Both the position numbers and the translations under genes were made by a program. Shown piece after piece: positions 1 through 7,852 of a stretch of 64,000 nt of DNA. This DNA comes from Acidobacteriaceae bacterium (GTDB lineage Bacteria; Acidobacteriota; Terriglobia; Terriglobales; Acidobacteriaceae): the NCBI GenBank assembly GCA_027452125.1, contig DAIDGZ010000125.1, positions 1 to 64,000 of the forward strand, given 5' to 3'. The notes beneath the pieces are model-generated. The model ran no database searches, was not told where the DNA came from, and was given only the letters and a program-made list of their open reading frames with translations. How positions within the stretch are numbered: position 1 is the first letter of the stretch; each line of letters starts with the position of its first letter.

Positions 1-1199
1 AAGGCGCCTGGGGCTATCAGTTCTACGCCCTGCGCCCCCTCGAGTTCACCGCGCAGATGGCCACCCGCGCCGGCGTCAACCTGTGGCAACAGGAGCCCAA
101 CCTGACCGCGCTGCTCCTCTCGCCCCTCGGCGTCATGTTCCCCGATGGCACCCTGCCCGCCTTCAACGACTCCCACTCCGTCGACCTCTATGAGGAGTCA
201 GGCCTCTACGAGGTGGCCTACGCCGCCACCCACAACCCCGACTTCGCCGCCATCTGCGACCACGCCGGGCGCGACAACCGCCAGGCCTTCCTCTTCGGCG
301 TGCCCAGTATCGACAAGGCCTCGCTGCCCCACCCCAAAAGCGCCGTCTTCCCCGATGCCGGCTATGCCACGCTGCGCGCGCCCCAGGGCGACCTGACGGA
401 GATCATGAAATTCGGCCCGCACGGCGGCGGCCACGGCCACTTCGACAAGCTCAATGAAGTCCTCTATGCCCAGGGCGGCATGATGAGCGTCGATCCCGGC
501 ACCCACTTCTACGGCATCCCCATCCACGCCAGCTGGGACAAGATGACCGTCGCCCACAACACCGTCAGCGTCGATGAGCAGCCGCAAAAACCCGCCACCG
601 GCAAGCTGCTCAACTGGCAGGCCGAGCCCGCGTTCACCGCCGTCACTGCCGACGCTGGCCCCGTCTACGACCACGTCGACCTGCAACGCACCTCGCTCGT
701 CACCTCCGGCTACGTGCTGGAGATTACGACGGCGAAGTCCACCGACGGCCAGGCCCACGACTTCGACTGGAACTACCACAACTACGGCGTCGAGCAGGTC
801 CAGGGCCAGTTCACCCCGTACGCCGGCTTCCCGCAAAACGCCGGCTACAACAACCTCATCGACAACCAGAGCGCGCAGATCGCGGGCGACATCCACGCCA
901 CCTTCACCATGGACAAGGGCCGCGCCATGCACGTGTGGATGCTGGCCGCCGGCGCGCCCAGCCTGGTCATCACCGGCCGCGCCCCGGGGCCGGACCTCCG
1001 CGTCAAGGTGCCCTACCTCCTCGTCCGCCGCCACGCCAGCCAGGCGCGCTTCGTCACCGTGCTGGAACCGGGCCCCGGCCCCGCAACGATCCAGAGCGTG
1101 ACAGAGAAGGATGGCGTCCTGCGCATCCGCTCCGCACAGTGGGAAGACACCATCACCCCCGGCGCAAAGATCGCCTACACCCGCAGGCCGCTGCGCTAG
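1..1199 (+). CDS. Heparinase II/III-like polysaccharide lyase, 3' part
   Basis: The reading frame is open from the left edge (codons in phase with base 3) to the TAG at 1197-1199, so the start lies outside the window. The in-frame ATG at 57 is internal: coding sequence continues upstream of it. Around residues 120-190 of the visible part is the heparinase II/III-like C-terminal signature: GGGHGHFDKL, then a DPGT-HFYG stretch, then AHNTVSVDEQPQ. In the family this beta-sandwich domain follows an alpha/alpha-toroid that cleaves uronate-containing polysaccharides by beta-elimination, usually in the periplasm or outside the cell. The substrate cannot be told from this fragment. It is convergent with the microcompartment locus, and a perfect hairpin sits 19 bases after the stop. 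Confidence 0.82.
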   Translation, partial: GAWGYQFYALRPLEFTAQMATRAGVNLWQQEPNLTALLLSPLGVMFPDGTLPAFNDSHSVDLYEESGLYEVAYAATHNPDFAAICDHAGRDNRQAFLFGVPSIDKASLPHPKSAVFPDAGYATLRAPQGDLTEIMKFGPHGGGHGHFDKLNEVLYAQGGMMSVDPGTHFYGIPIHASWDKMTVAHNTVSVDEQPQKPATGKLLNWQAEPAFTAVTADAGPVYDHVDLQRTSLVTSGYVLEITTAKSTDGQAHDFDWNYHNYGVEQVQGQFTPYAGFPQNAGYNNLIDNQSAQIAGDIHATFTMDKGRAMHVWMLAAGAPSLVITGRAPGPDLRVKVPYLLVRRHASQARFVTVLEPGPGPATIQSVTEKDGVLRIRSAQWEDTITPGAKIAYTRRPLR

Positions 1200-1217
1200 C
1201 GCGCCCATCCACAGGAT

Positions 1218-1252
1218 GCCCATCCTTCCGCAGCCATCGCGGAAGGATGGGC
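1218..1252 (+). terminator. Strong hairpin after the heparinase-like gene
   Basis: A perfect 14-bp inverted repeat (GCCCATCCTTCCGC at 1218-1231 and its complement at 1239-1252) encloses a 7-base loop, just after the stop at 1199. No T-run follows, so it may act as an mRNA 3' stabiliser or a Rho-independent-like stop rather than a classic terminator. Confidence 0.55.
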
Positions 1253-1973
1253 AAGCACAAATCCCACCCGCTGCCAAGCAAACTGACGTGCACGACGCAT
1301 TGGCTTAACGGAATGACGGTGGACTGCGCACACGCAACACTGGAAAGGCAAAGAAGCAACCAGGCCCATGACTTGCTCAAGACTTCCTCTGGCGTCGAAC
1401 TTTCGCTTGTGGGGTCTGCGGGGAACAAAGATTGCCCCCAGCATGCGGCAACGCGCAACAGGAAGCCATCGGCAAATGGAGTCGCGGCCAGATGCCGGGC
1501 GCCCTGTCCATGGCGCAGCCTCATCGTGAAATGGATGAGCAGCCGCCTGCATCCCGGCAAAATTTTCTTCCGCGCCGTTGCAGATAATTTCCCCCGTCTG
1601 GCCTATCCTTCCCTCAGAGCGCAGGAAGACCGCACCCGCAGGGCAAAGCGCATCGCCGAACTCATCGGCCATCTCCCCGCGCGTGTCAGGCGCCGCCAGA
1701 TGGCAGAAAAAGCTCGAAAGCCTCAAAAATGCAGCATTTACCTCGATAGAATGCACGTTTTTTTGCATCGATGCACACGTTTTTTCGGTTGTTTTGCCGG
1801 CAGAGACAAGCTGCAATCTATTGATAGAAAATAAGTTAAACAGGTATCACCGGCCAGGAAGGGCTCAAAAAATCGGGATACCCCTCCCCCCGGGTCCAGC
1901 CGCCCGGCGGCGCTGGCCAGAGGCCGCAGCCGTTCGCTTGTTCCTGAGGAACTTGTCTTGCGGAGGTTGCGCG
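1253..1973. other. Long convergent intergenic region with A+T-rich repeat patch
   Basis: About 720 bases with no convincing gene lie between two genes that end towards each other. Most of it is ordinary composition, but 1735-1850 is A+T-rich. That patch holds two direct repeats of ATGCAC(AC)GTTTTTT starting at 1751 and 1771, exactly 20 bases apart. The 12-bp palindrome TGCATCGATGCA (1764-1775) sits at their junction. This looks like a protein-binding or promoter patch, but neither flanking gene starts here. A small RNA or a remnant of an older gene is possible. Confidence 0.4.
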
Positions 1974-2732
1974 TTACGCCAGCAGCACTTCGATGCCATG
2001 GCTGCGCAGCATGGCCACCGACTCCGGCGCGGCGCCGCTGTCGGTGACCACCACATGCGCGGCGCTCAGCGGCGCCACCGGGAACATCCCGCCCCGGCCA
2101 AACTTGGTGTGGTCGGCCACGATGATCACCTTCCCCGCGTGCTCGATCATCTTCTGCTCCGAGCCAACAACCAGGGTATTGTTGTTGCTGAATCCGCTCT
2201 CGGAGATGCCGCCGATGCCCATCACCACCACATCCGCCCGCACCGCGCTCAGCATCTGCTCGCTGAAGGGGCCAAGCAGCACCCGCAGCCGCGGATACAG
2301 ATACCCCCCGGTCAGCGTCAGCTCAATGTTGCGCAGCGCCTCCAGGCTCTCTGCAATGGGCAGCGAGTTGGTGACCACATGCAGTGACTTGGCCGCCAGT
2401 TCGCGAGCTACCGCGGCCACCGTCGATCCGCCGTCCAGGATCACCGTCTGATTGTTGTGGATCAGCCCGGCAGTCACCCGGGCAATGCGCGCCTTCTCGT
2501 CGCTGCAGCGCTCCGTCTCCACCGCGTAGTCAAAGGCGCGGCTGGGCGGCGGCTGCAAGGAGATGGCTCCGCCGTAGACGCGGCGCAGCACCTTCTCTTC
2601 TTCGAGGATGTCCAGGTCGCGGCGGACCGTGGACTCAGAGGCGTCCAGCTCCCGGCACAGGGTCTCCAGATCAAGGAAGTCCCGCGTCTCAAACATCTGG
2701 CGGATTCGGAGTTGCCGTTCGGCTGCTTTCAT
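1974..2732 (-). CDS. DeoR-family transcriptional regulator of the BMC locus
   Basis: 252 residues with the full DeoR/GlpR layout. The N-terminal winged helix-turn-helix ends in SESTVRRDL (33-40), the family recognition-helix signature. The C-terminal sugar-phosphate sensor domain shows LDGGSTVAAVA, VVTNSLPIAE, LTGGYLYP and VIIVADHTKFGR. DeoR proteins usually repress sugar catabolic operons until a phosphorylated sugar binds. The gene lies 61 bases past the aldolase on the same strand, so the likely target is this microcompartment operon and the ligand a deoxysugar phosphate (inference). The start ATG is right for the family, but no Shine-Dalgarno is visible: a terminator-like hairpin and T-run directly precede it. 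Confidence 0.9.
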   Translation of the reverse strand: MKAAERQLRIRQMFETRDFLDLETLCRELDASESTVRRDLDILEEEKVLRRVYGGAISLQPPPSRAFDYAVETERCSDEKARIARVTAGLIHNNQTVILDGGSTVAAVARELAAKSLHVVTNSLPIAESLEALRNIELTLTGGYLYPRLRVLLGPFSEQMLSAVRADVVVMGIGGISESGFSNNNTLVVGSEQKMIEHAGKVIIVADHTKFGRGGMFPVAPLSAAHVVVTDSGAAPESVAMLRSHGIEVLLA

Positions 2733-2738
2733 CGTTGA

Positions 2739-2783
2739 AAAAGGCCCCGCGCGGCGGGCTGCATAGGCGCAGCCGCCGCGCCA
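2739..2783 (-). terminator. Terminator/attenuator-like hairpin before the DeoR gene
   Basis: On the minus strand a 13-bp G+C-rich stem (2749-2762 with 2769-2781, one bulged base, loop of about 6) is followed by GGGGCC and a run of five T. It lies between the aldolase stop and the DeoR ATG at 2732; the T-run ends 6 bases before that ATG. It could end the BMC transcript or attenuate regulator expression. Confidence 0.6.
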
Positions 2784-2793
2784 CAGGGATTCT

Positions 2794-3873
2794 TTACCTG
2801 GCTCCCAGCGCCTGCATCACCGCATCGGTCACGGCCTTCACCAGGCTGTCCACCTCGCGATCCGAGCTGCTGGAGCGGCCAATGTTGCCGTCGCAGGGCG
2901 TTGGATCGATGGCGATGGAACTCGAGCTCTCCATATCCGCAAGCTGGCACTCCTTCATGCGGTTGGGATCGAAGCGCGCATCGGGCAGGCCCAGCTTCTT
3001 CTTGATGGCCAGCAGATCGTCGGCGTGCTGCTCTGAGATGTAGGAGATGGGGGTGCCCAGCTGCGAGGCCAGCATCAGCGTCCAGCAGTAGGTCTCCAGC
3101 ACCTCGGCATACCACTCGGCGTGGGTCACCGTATCCGCCCAGCACACGATGCCGTGATTGGCCAGCAGCACCGTGTTGTGCTGCTGCACATAGGGGATCA
3201 CGGTCTGCGCAAACTCCAGGGTACCAGGGGTCTTGTAAGGCGAGATCGCCACCTTGCCCACGAAGACCTCGAACTCGGGAATGATGTTGTTCGGCGGCAC
3301 CTTGCCGGTGATGGCATAGGCCGTGGCGTGCGGCGGATGGCAGTGCACCACGGACTTGGCCTCAGGCACGGACTTGTAGATCTCCAGGTGCAGCAGAATC
3401 TCGCTGGTGCGCGGACGCACGCCGGCGATCTGGTTGCCGTCCAGGTCCACCATGCAGATGAGGTCGGGCGTCAGGTCATACTTGCTGCACAGCGTGGGCG
3501 TGCACAGCACCTCGTTGGGACCGATGCGGTAGGAGATGTTGCCGCCGTTGCCGTCGACAAACTGGCGCATCCACAGCTTCTTGCCGACCTCGCAGATCTC
3601 CTTCTTCACGGCTTCGGCTTCCGGCGAGTTGAACAGGCTGGCGTTCACACCCGGGCGGCTGGCCGCCGCGGCCGGAGCCGCCGCGGATGCCGCGACATTG
3701 CCGCCTTCCACCAGCGTGATCCGGCGCTGCTGGATGTACTCCCGGGCTGACGGAGTGATCACGCTGTTCTGCGCCACCACCAGACGGGTTGCGCCCGCTG
3801 CCGCTGCATCCTGCACATCGCGCAGCACAATCACCTTGCGGCCTGAAATATCTACGCTCTTGTCGTTGCTCAC
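2794..3873 (-). CDS. BMC-associated class II aldolase (fuculose/rhamnulose-phosphate type)
   Basis: 359 residues starting at GTG, with a GAGG-type ribosome site upstream. The core (about 85-300) is a zinc class II aldolase/adducin domain: NGGNIS phosphate loop (109-114), HCHPPH zinc ligands (H177, H179), an EFEVFVG stretch near 200 and ANHG with H240. The family cleaves L-fuculose-1-P or L-rhamnulose-1-P to DHAP plus L-lactaldehyde. Two additions stand out. An N-terminal domain of about 58 residues contains ITPSAREY, a motif seen in other BMC proteins, then an Ala-rich linker. A C-terminal amphipathic helix (338-356) after a Ser-rich linker looks like an encapsulation peptide. It should supply aldehyde to the dehydrogenase upstream in the operon. 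Confidence 0.9.
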   Translation of the reverse strand: MSNDKSVDISGRKVIVLRDVQDAAAAGATRLVVAQNSVITPSAREYIQQRRITLVEGGNVAASAAAPAAAASRPGVNASLFNSPEAEAVKKEICEVGKKLWMRQFVDGNGGNISYRIGPNEVLCTPTLCSKYDLTPDLICMVDLDGNQIAGVRPRTSEILLHLEIYKSVPEAKSVVHCHPPHATAYAITGKVPPNNIIPEFEVFVGKVAISPYKTPGTLEFAQTVIPYVQQHNTVLLANHGIVCWADTVTHAEWYAEVLETYCWTLMLASQLGTPISYISEQHADDLLAIKKKLGLPDARFDPNRMKECQLADMESSSSIAIDPTPCDGNIGRSSSSDREVDSLVKAVTDAVMQALGAR

Positions 3874-3910
3874 TTCCGCACCTCGAAATCTTGATGAAAC
3901 CTGTTAGCCA

Positions 3911-4192
3911 TCACACGTCGATCGATTCGACGATCATGGCGCAATACGCGTCCACCGGGACCGAGCCCGGCCAGAAAGGGTTGGCCGCTTCCCGGCCTTC
4001 CGTAAATGCCACCAACTGTCCCTTGGCGGCGCCCAACTCATCCACGGCGATCAATGCCTTGCCTCCGCCCCGTCCGTTCTTCGCGCGAAGGTTCTCCATC
4101 GTCACCGGTTCCAGCACCACCAGCGTGCGGCCCTTGTAGGAGTCCACGGCTGGGTTCAGCACCACGTGCCCGCGCACAATGCCCAGTCTCAC
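3911..4192 (-). CDS. BMC-P vertex pentamer protein (EutN/CcmL family)
   Basis: 93 residues; a small beta-barrel of the EutN/CcmL type that forms the pentamers closing microcompartment vertices. It shows the family pattern: RGHVVLNPAVDSYKGRTLVV at the start, VDELGAAKGQLV in the middle and a hydrophobic final strand with VDAYCAMIV. The start is GTG; its GTGA overlaps the TGA stop of the preceding BMC-P gene, so the two are translationally coupled. It is one of three BMC-P paralogues in the operon; they differ enough to suggest distinct vertex roles. Confidence 0.9.
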   Translation of the reverse strand: MRLGIVRGHVVLNPAVDSYKGRTLVVLEPVTMENLRAKNGRGGGKALIAVDELGAAKGQLVAFTEGREAANPFWPGSVPVDAYCAMIVESIDV

Positions 4193-4473
4193 CCCTGGCT
4201 CCTCTCCGCGGGCATGTGCACCGCATCCACCAGGCCAATCACCACCAGCCGCGCCGGTGTGGTGTTCCCCAGCCGGGTGCGGGCGATGTCCCCGTCGGTG
4301 GAGACGATGACGGTGTCGCCCTTACCCGCCCCCAGCCAGTCCAGCACCAGCACTGGCTCGGCGGCGGCGCTGCCGTCCGCCTCCAGCCGTGATGCAACCA
4401 GGAACCGGCAGCCGTTCAGGGTCTCGTGTTTCACGGGGGCTACTGCCGTGCCCTCGATCCGCGCCAGGTACAT
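4189..4473 (-). CDS. BMC-P vertex pentamer protein (EutN/CcmL family)
   Basis: 94 residues with the EutN/CcmL fold pattern: MYLARIEGTAV, LVLDWLGAGKGDTVIV and RLVVIGLVDAVH. The central GAGKGD turn is typical of the family. The loop between strands 2 and 3 holds an Ala-rich stretch. Its stop overlaps the GTG start of the next gene by four bases, and only 2 bases separate its ATG from the aldehyde dehydrogenase stop, so it sits inside one tight transcription unit. Confidence 0.9.
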   Translation of the reverse strand: MYLARIEGTAVAPVKHETLNGCRFLVASRLEADGSAAAEPVLVLDWLGAGKGDTVIVSTDGDIARTRLGNTTPARLVVIGLVDAVHMPAERSQG

Positions 4474-4475
4474 CG

Positions 4476-5915
4476 CTAAATAATCCGCAGAGCGGCGCCC
4501 ACCACCATCTGGCGCTCGCGGGTGAAGGTCAGCGGCGTGGTGATGCCTTCGCCGGTGGGCGTTGCAATGCTGTGGCTGAAGTACCCCGGCCCGCCCACGC
4601 CCAACGAGGCCGGCGAGGCCGCGTTGTGAATGAACAGCGTGGTGTTCATGGCCCGCGCCATCTTGGTGGCCGTCTCCACGTTCTGCGTGTGGATGATGGC
4701 CGTGTGCCGGTAGCCATGCTCAGCCTTGACTGAGGCAGCGATGGCCGCGTCCACATTAGGCACGCGCACCACGGGCACGAAAGGCATCATCTGCTCTTCC
4801 ACCACGTAGGGATGATTCTCGTCCGTCTCGCCAAACAGCAGCGGCGTGCCTGCCGGAACCTGTACGCCCGCGGCCGCAGCCAGCACTGCTACATCCTTGC
4901 CCACGAGGTCTTTCTTCACGTGAGCGCGGGCGCAGCCGCCACCATCGCCGTCAAAGGTGAAGGCGGCCTTGGTGAGGCGATCGATAGCTGAAGGATCGAG
5001 CTGATACGCTCCGGCACGACGCATGGCAGCCATAAAGGCATCAGCCACTAAGGCCACGACGAAGATCTCTTTCTCGCCGATGCACAACAGATTATTGTCG
5101 AACGAGGCGCCATCGATGATGCAGCGCGCCGCGCGATCCAGATCGGCCGTCTCGTCCACCACCACCGGGGGATTGCCCGGGCCAGCCGCGATGACGCGCT
5201 TGCCGGACTTGCTGGCAGCCTTCACCACCATCGGCCCGCCGGTCACGCAGAGCAGCGCAATCTTGGGATGATGGAAGATCTGCTCGGCAGCCTCAATGGT
5301 CGGCGTCTGAATTGTCGTGAGCGCGTTTGCCACGCCCAGCTCCCGCTCAAACTCGCGGTTGAAGAGCTGCAGCGCATACTGCGCTACCCGTGCGCCGGAG
5401 GGATGCGGCCCAAAAACTGCCGTATTGCCCGCGGCCAGAATATTGATGGCATTGGCGGCCAGCGTGGGCACGGAGTGCGTCACCGGCAGCATCATGCCGA
5501 TCACGCCCCAGGGCGCGCGCTCGATGATGCACAGGCCGCTCTGGTCACTGCGCGCATCGCTGCGCATGGCCTCGACGCCGAGCACAAAGCGCATGTTGGT
5601 CAGCTTCAGGATCTTGTGATCCAGCCGGCCCACCTTGGTCTCTTCCATCTCCATGCGGCCCAGCTCTTCGCGCCGGTCGTTGCAGATGCGCCGCACAATA
5701 TCGATCATGCGTCCGCGCTGCTCCAGGCTCATCGCCGCAATCTTTTTCTGCGCTTCATCGGCCGCGTTCACCGCCTCGTCCACGGTGGCAAACACGCCAT
5801 CGCGCGCCGGCGTGACGGCAGGAGCGGCTGATGCCGCCTGCGGCTGCAACTGGACGCGCAGCCTGGCCACCACTTCCTTGGCAATCTCCGCGATTACCTG
5901 TTCCTGAATCTGCAT
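4476..5915 (-). CDS. CoA-acylating aldehyde dehydrogenase of the BMC (PduP/EutE-like)
   Basis: 479 residues. The start is the ATG of a TAATG junction with the preceding BMC-P gene; the upstream in-frame extension runs through that gene and is not real. Residues 1-20 form an amphipathic helix (QVIAEIAKEVVARL) typical of encapsulation peptides, then an Ala/Pro linker. The catalytic domain carries PWGVIGMMLPVTH, a VTGGPMVVKAA stretch and the nucleophile C278 in FDNNLLCIGEKE, as in PduP/EutE. These enzymes turn an aldehyde plus CoA and NAD+ into acyl-CoA and NADH inside the shell. With the aldolase next door the likely reaction is lactaldehyde to lactoyl-CoA (inference). The product feeds PduL. 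Confidence 0.94.
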   Translation of the reverse strand: MQIQEQVIAEIAKEVVARLRVQLQPQAASAAPAVTPARDGVFATVDEAVNAADEAQKKIAAMSLEQRGRMIDIVRRICNDRREELGRMEMEETKVGRLDHKILKLTNMRFVLGVEAMRSDARSDQSGLCIIERAPWGVIGMMLPVTHSVPTLAANAINILAAGNTAVFGPHPSGARVAQYALQLFNREFERELGVANALTTIQTPTIEAAEQIFHHPKIALLCVTGGPMVVKAASKSGKRVIAAGPGNPPVVVDETADLDRAARCIIDGASFDNNLLCIGEKEIFVVALVADAFMAAMRRAGAYQLDPSAIDRLTKAAFTFDGDGGGCARAHVKKDLVGKDVAVLAAAAGVQVPAGTPLLFGETDENHPYVVEEQMMPFVPVVRVPNVDAAIAASVKAEHGYRHTAIIHTQNVETATKMARAMNTTLFIHNAASPASLGVGGPGYFSHSIATPTGEGITTPLTFTRERQMVVGAALRII

Positions 5916-6211
5916 TATGGCTTCTCCAAGACCGCGCCCTCCACCTCGACGGCATCGATGATGCCGACGATCACGGCGTCTACGGGCGCATCCTTCGTAG
6001 CAGGCGTCAACCGCGCCGAGCTGCCCTGGGTAAACAGGACACACTCGCCCACGCCCGCGCCTACGCTATCCACCGCCACCACCGAACTTCCCGAGATCTG
6101 CAGCCTGCCCTCTTTGGTGATGTAGGGCTGTATCAGCAGCAGCTTCATCCCGCGAAACCTGGCGTTCTTCTGGGTGGAGACTACGTTGCCAATCACCTTT
6201 GCAATAAACAT
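5915..6211 (-). CDS. BMC-P vertex pentamer protein (EutN/CcmL family)
   Basis: 98 residues beginning MFIAKVIGNVVSTQKN, the classic EutN/CcmL start. It continues with VVAVDSVGAGVGECVLFTQG and ends with VDAVIVGIIDAVEV, the strands that build the pentamer barrel. Of the three BMC-P proteins in the locus it is closest to the canonical consensus. Its stop shares one base with the ATG of the aldehyde dehydrogenase (TAATG), so enzyme and vertex protein are coupled. Confidence 0.93.
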   Translation of the reverse strand: MFIAKVIGNVVSTQKNARFRGMKLLLIQPYITKEGRLQISGSSVVAVDSVGAGVGECVLFTQGSSARLTPATKDAPVDAVIVGIIDAVEVEGAVLEKP

Positions 6212-6259
6212 GCCGGCTCACCTCACACGCCGCGGCGGAGTGTTGTCCGCCGCGCCCGG

Positions 6260-6532
6260 CTACTTCGGCAGTACGGCCGTAACGTTGTCATGGGGCCGAG
6301 CGATCACGTGCACGCTCTGCACCTCGCCAGCCGCACGCGCCGCGGCGGCGCCTGCATCCACAGCAGCGCGTACGCTGCCCACATCACCCGAAACGTACAC
6401 CGAGCACAGGCCGCTGCCCACCTTGGTCCAGCCCAGAAACTTGACGCTGGCCGCCTTGAGCATCGCGTCCGTCGCCTGCACCAGAGCCACGAGGCCCTTG
6501 GTTTCGATCATTCCAACCGCTTCATTCGCCAT
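6260..6532 (-). CDS. BMC-H hexameric shell protein
   Basis: 90 residues of the Pfam BMC fold: [21 protein letters not shown], then a helix-strand segment, [18 protein letters not shown], and [10 protein letters not shown] at the end. Such proteins form flat hexamers tiling the shell facets, with the pore lined by the GSG loop (here KVGSGLCSV). It is the third of three tandem BMC-H genes in transcription order. The Cys just after the pore loop is not present in its two neighbours. Confidence 0.95.
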   Translation of the reverse strand: MANEAVGMIETKGLVALVQATDAMLKAASVKFLGWTKVGSGLCSVYVSGDVGSVRAAVDAGAAAARAAGEVQSVHVIARPHDNVTAVLPK

Positions 6533-6553
6533 GGATCTTCTCCAAATCTCCGG

Positions 6554-6823
6554 TTACTTCAACATGCTTTCCACGAGGGCATCGTGAGGCCGGGGAATCA
6601 CGTGCGACGAGACCAGCTCGCCCACCACCTTGGCCGCAGCCGAACCCGCATCCACAGCGGCGCGCACGCTGCCCACATCACCGCGCACGATAGCGGTAAT
6701 AAAGCCGCCGCCGATCTGAACGGTCTTCACCAGCTCCACGCTGGCCGCCTTCACCATGGCATCGCTGGCCTCAACCAGGCCCACCATGCCGCGGGTCTCA
6801 ATCAATCCGATTGCCTGACTCAT
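6554..6823 (-). CDS. BMC-H hexameric shell protein
   Basis: 89 residues with the complete single BMC domain: [39 protein letters not shown] and a final SHVIPRPHDALVES. The pore loop reads QIGGGFITAI, differing from its neighbours (GSG), so the central pore may have other selectivity. It lies 20-21 bases from the flanking BMC-H genes in one operon. Confidence 0.95.
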   Translation of the reverse strand: MSQAIGLIETRGMVGLVEASDAMVKAASVELVKTVQIGGGFITAIVRGDVGSVRAAVDAGSAAAKVVGELVSSHVIPRPHDALVESMLK

Positions 6824-6843
6824 CTTCAGTCTCCTTCTTCCTG

Positions 6844-7137
6844 CTAGGCCTTCTTGGCGGCGGGCTTGCTCTGCTGCACAAACGAAGGCAGTTCGTCGTG
6901 GGGCCGCGAGATTACCTGCACGCTCACCACTTCTCCGATGCGCGCGGCAGCTTCGGCTCCGGCATCCGTTGCCGCCTTGACGGCAGCCACGTCGCCCTCG
7001 ACGAAGGCGGTTACCAGGCCGGAACCTACGGTCTGCCAGCCGGCGAAGGTCACATTTGCGGACTTGAGCATGGCGTCGACCGCCTCGAACAGCGCGACCA
7101 GACCCTTTGTCTCAATCATTCCAAGCGCTTGTTTCAT
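6844..7137 (-). CDS. BMC-H hexameric shell protein with basic C-terminal tail
   Basis: 97 residues; a canonical BMC domain ([53 protein letters not shown]) with pore loop [11 protein letters not shown]. It is a little longer than its paralogues because of a C-terminal tail rich in Lys, Ala and Pro (last about 12 residues). It is first of the three BMC-H genes in transcription order and lies 24 bases past the PduL gene, so it may be the most abundant shell tile (inference). Confidence 0.95.
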   Translation of the reverse strand: MKQALGMIETKGLVALFEAVDAMLKSANVTFAGWQTVGSGLVTAFVEGDVAAVKAATDAGAEAAARIGEVVSVQVISRPHDELPSFVQQSKPAAKKA

Positions 7138-7161
7138 CGCTTCCTCTCTTGTTGCGTAGCG

Positions 7162-7836
7162 TTACTTGAACAGTTCAACGTCTTTGGTCAAATGCAGGCC
7201 ACACGCGTTGGCCTCGTCGGTGTCCATGTGCACATTCAGCTTCGATGTCGGATCAATGCGCACGTGAACGTTGTTGAAGGTGACGCCGGCGGGGCCGCCG
7301 ACGCGGAGTTTCATCATGTCGCCCTTGGTGACGCCGAAGTAGGCCGCCTCCTGGGGATTCATGTGGACGTGAATGGCCGCGCGGATGACGCCTTTCTTCA
7401 GCTCCACCACGCCCTTGGGACCAACAATGACCGCACCCGGCGTTCCCTCAATGTCGCCCGAGAGGCGCACCGGGATATCTTTGAAGCCCAGCGTGATCGC
7501 ATCGGTAAAGGCCAGCTCCACCTGCGACTCCTTGCGCATGGGACCAAGAATGCGGAGGTTGGAGATGATGCGGCTGCGCGGACCGACGATCGTCACCGTC
7601 TCCCTGGCCGCGTAGTTGCCCTCCTGAAAGAGGGGGCGATCCACGGTCAGCTCGGAGCCGGGGCCGAACAGAATATCCATGTCCTCGCGGCAGACGTGCA
7701 TGTGCCGGGAAGATGACTGCACCACGAGCTGCGGCACGGAGCCGTTCTTTCCCTTGCCCAGATACTCCAGGGCTACCTGCCGGACAATGCGTTCGACCGC
7801 CGCGCGATCGACATTTCCTAATGTTGCGCTCGCCAT
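7162..7836 (-). CDS. pduL: Phosphotransacylase PduL of the BMC
   Basis: 224 residues from the ATG at 7836, chosen because AGGA lies 8 bases upstream; a TTG two codons earlier is less likely. PduL exchanges CoA for phosphate on acyl-CoA, recycling CoA inside the shell. Both PduL beta-barrel domains are present. The zinc-binding histidines are visible: H45 and H47 in SSRHMHV, H157 and H159 in IHVHMN, and H203 in NVHMDTDEAN. Residues 9-27 (VDRAAVERIVRQVALEYLG) form the amphipathic N-terminal encapsulation peptide. It follows the acyl kinase gene after 16 bases, matching its place between the aldehyde dehydrogenase and the kinase in the pathway. Confidence 0.95.
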   Translation of the reverse strand: MASATLGNVDRAAVERIVRQVALEYLGKGKNGSVPQLVVQSSSRHMHVCREDMDILFGPGSELTVDRPLFQEGNYAARETVTIVGPRSRIISNLRILGPMRKESQVELAFTDAITLGFKDIPVRLSGDIEGTPGAVIVGPKGVVELKKGVIRAAIHVHMNPQEAAYFGVTKGDMMKLRVGGPAGVTFNNVHVRIDPTSKLNVHMDTDEANACGLHLTKDVELFK

Positions 7837-7852
7837 AAGCAATCCTGTGCTG

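Noticed and set aside
198-1277. 359-residue minus-strand open frame opposite the heparinase-like gene
   Set aside because: It is a high-G+C shadow of the plus-strand gene, with no motif and repetitive Val/Gly composition.
1578-2387. 269-residue plus-strand frame across the DeoR gene
   Set aside because: It overlaps most of the DeoR gene antisense and has no motif.
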